Shown here one piece after another: positions 5,647 through 5,908 of a DNA stretch of 5,908 bases (position 1 is its first letter; every line of letters starts with the position of its first letter). The DNA is from Candidatus Atribacter fermentans (GTDB lineage: Bacteria; Atribacterota; Atribacteria; Atribacterales; Atribacteraceae): positions 1 to 5,908 of the forward strand of contig JAAYUT010000534.1 in the NCBI GenBank assembly GCA_012517485.1. Direction: 5' to 3'. Below the pieces are notes generated by a model. That model saw only the letters and a program-made list of their open reading frames with translations, had not been told where the DNA came from and did no database searches. The position numbers and the translations under genes are program-made.

Positions 5647-5679
5647 AACGATAATATACCCACTTGGTGTATCATTGTT
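5647..5679 (-). terminator. Stem-loop directly at the permease stop codon, possible attenuator
   Basis: On the minus-strand transcript, 5679-5666 pairs with 5660-5647 over 14 positions, with two C-A mismatches and one G-U pair, around an AAGTG loop. The bases that follow are TTTAGAAATTTT, a poor T-tract. It begins inside the permease TAA stop. It could be a leaky terminator or mRNA-end protector that lowers downstream VOC expression; the thermodynamic strength looks modest. Confidence 0.3.
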
Positions 5680-5908
5680 ATTGTTGTATTTTTATTTTTC
5701 GTAGTGAACTTTTGGATCCTTCTCCGTATGCATAATTGACAATCATGATGATCAACAACATTAAACCATAAATTAAACCCCTGGCATAAGGTGTTATAGC
5801 AAAAAGCGTAAAAGAACTAGAAAGTGATTGAAGGATTAAAATACTCAACAATACTCCGATCACCTTTCCTGAGCCACCCTCAGGATTAATTCCTCCCATC
5901 ACTGAAAC
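5678..5908 (-). CDS. Ribose/AI-2-type ABC transporter permease, C-terminal part
   Basis: The gene runs off the right edge; 76 C-terminal residues are visible and the frame is open to base 5908. The segment VSVMGGINPEGGSGKVIGV is the conserved cytoplasmic motif of RbsC/LsrC/LsrD-type permeases (BPD_transp_2, PF02653), usually written as GG...GG.G...G. Two hydrophobic helices follow (IGVLLSILILQSLSS and LIYGLMLLIIMIVNYAY), then a short Lys/Ser-rich cytoplasmic tail. Such permeases pair with a double-domain ATPase and a periplasmic-type sugar-binding protein, expected to lie beyond the edge. An internal GTG/ATG near 5902 is not a start, since the motif continues upstream. The family is firm; the substrate (ribose, AI-2, polyol or other) cannot be told. 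Expected full length is about 320 residues. Confidence 0.92.
   Translation of the reverse strand, partial: VSVMGGINPEGGSGKVIGVLLSILILQSLSSSFTLFAITPYARGLIYGLMLLIIMIVNYAYGEGSKSSLRKIKIQQ

Overview
The window is AT-rich bacterial DNA with strong Shine-Dalgarno sites (AAGGGA, GGAGG types). It carries six genes complete enough to describe and a seventh cut by the right edge. Gene content suggests an anaerobic or fermentative bacterium: an FMN-binding redox domain, a MacB/LolD-type ATPase, a site-2 protease with CBS domains, and a ribose-type sugar permease beside VOC and RidA proteins. The long intergenic stretches hold decayed palindromic repeats. An Atribacterota- or Firmicutes-like host would fit, but nothing in the sequence fixes the taxon.

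Layout. At 37-1170 (+) is a very hydrophobic multi-pass membrane protein, possibly a GT-C-fold glycosyltransferase. It converges on an ABC ATPase gene at 1227-1964 (-), with a weak shared terminator-like hairpin between them. Upstream of the ATPase on the same strand is a small membrane-anchored FMN-binding-domain protein (2083-2478, -, TTG start). The two probably form one transcription unit, but no permease gene lies nearby. A gap of about 640 bp with no credible gene follows, filled with inverted repeats and remnants of dispersed intergenic repeats. A divergent M50 site-2 protease with two CBS domains occupies 3117-4253 (+). A second gap of 340 bp holds a partly decayed tandem repeat with hairpins.

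The right third is a minus-strand cluster read from the right edge: a ribose/AI-2-type ABC permease C-terminus (5678-5908), a VOC-superfamily protein (5132-5602) and a RidA-family deaminase (4594-4974). This looks like part of an uptake and catabolic operon. The permease would import a sugar-like substrate, the VOC enzyme may act on an intermediate, and RidA would remove reactive enamine/imine by-products. Stem-loops sit at the stop codons of the permease and VOC genes.

The best points for a second look are three. The ABC ATPase apparently starts at an ATT codon, and only that start keeps its adenine-binding A-loop. The ATPase pairs with an FMN-binding protein without a permease. The intergenic repeats are in different stages of decay. 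I do not see convincing evidence of a wholly new system here.
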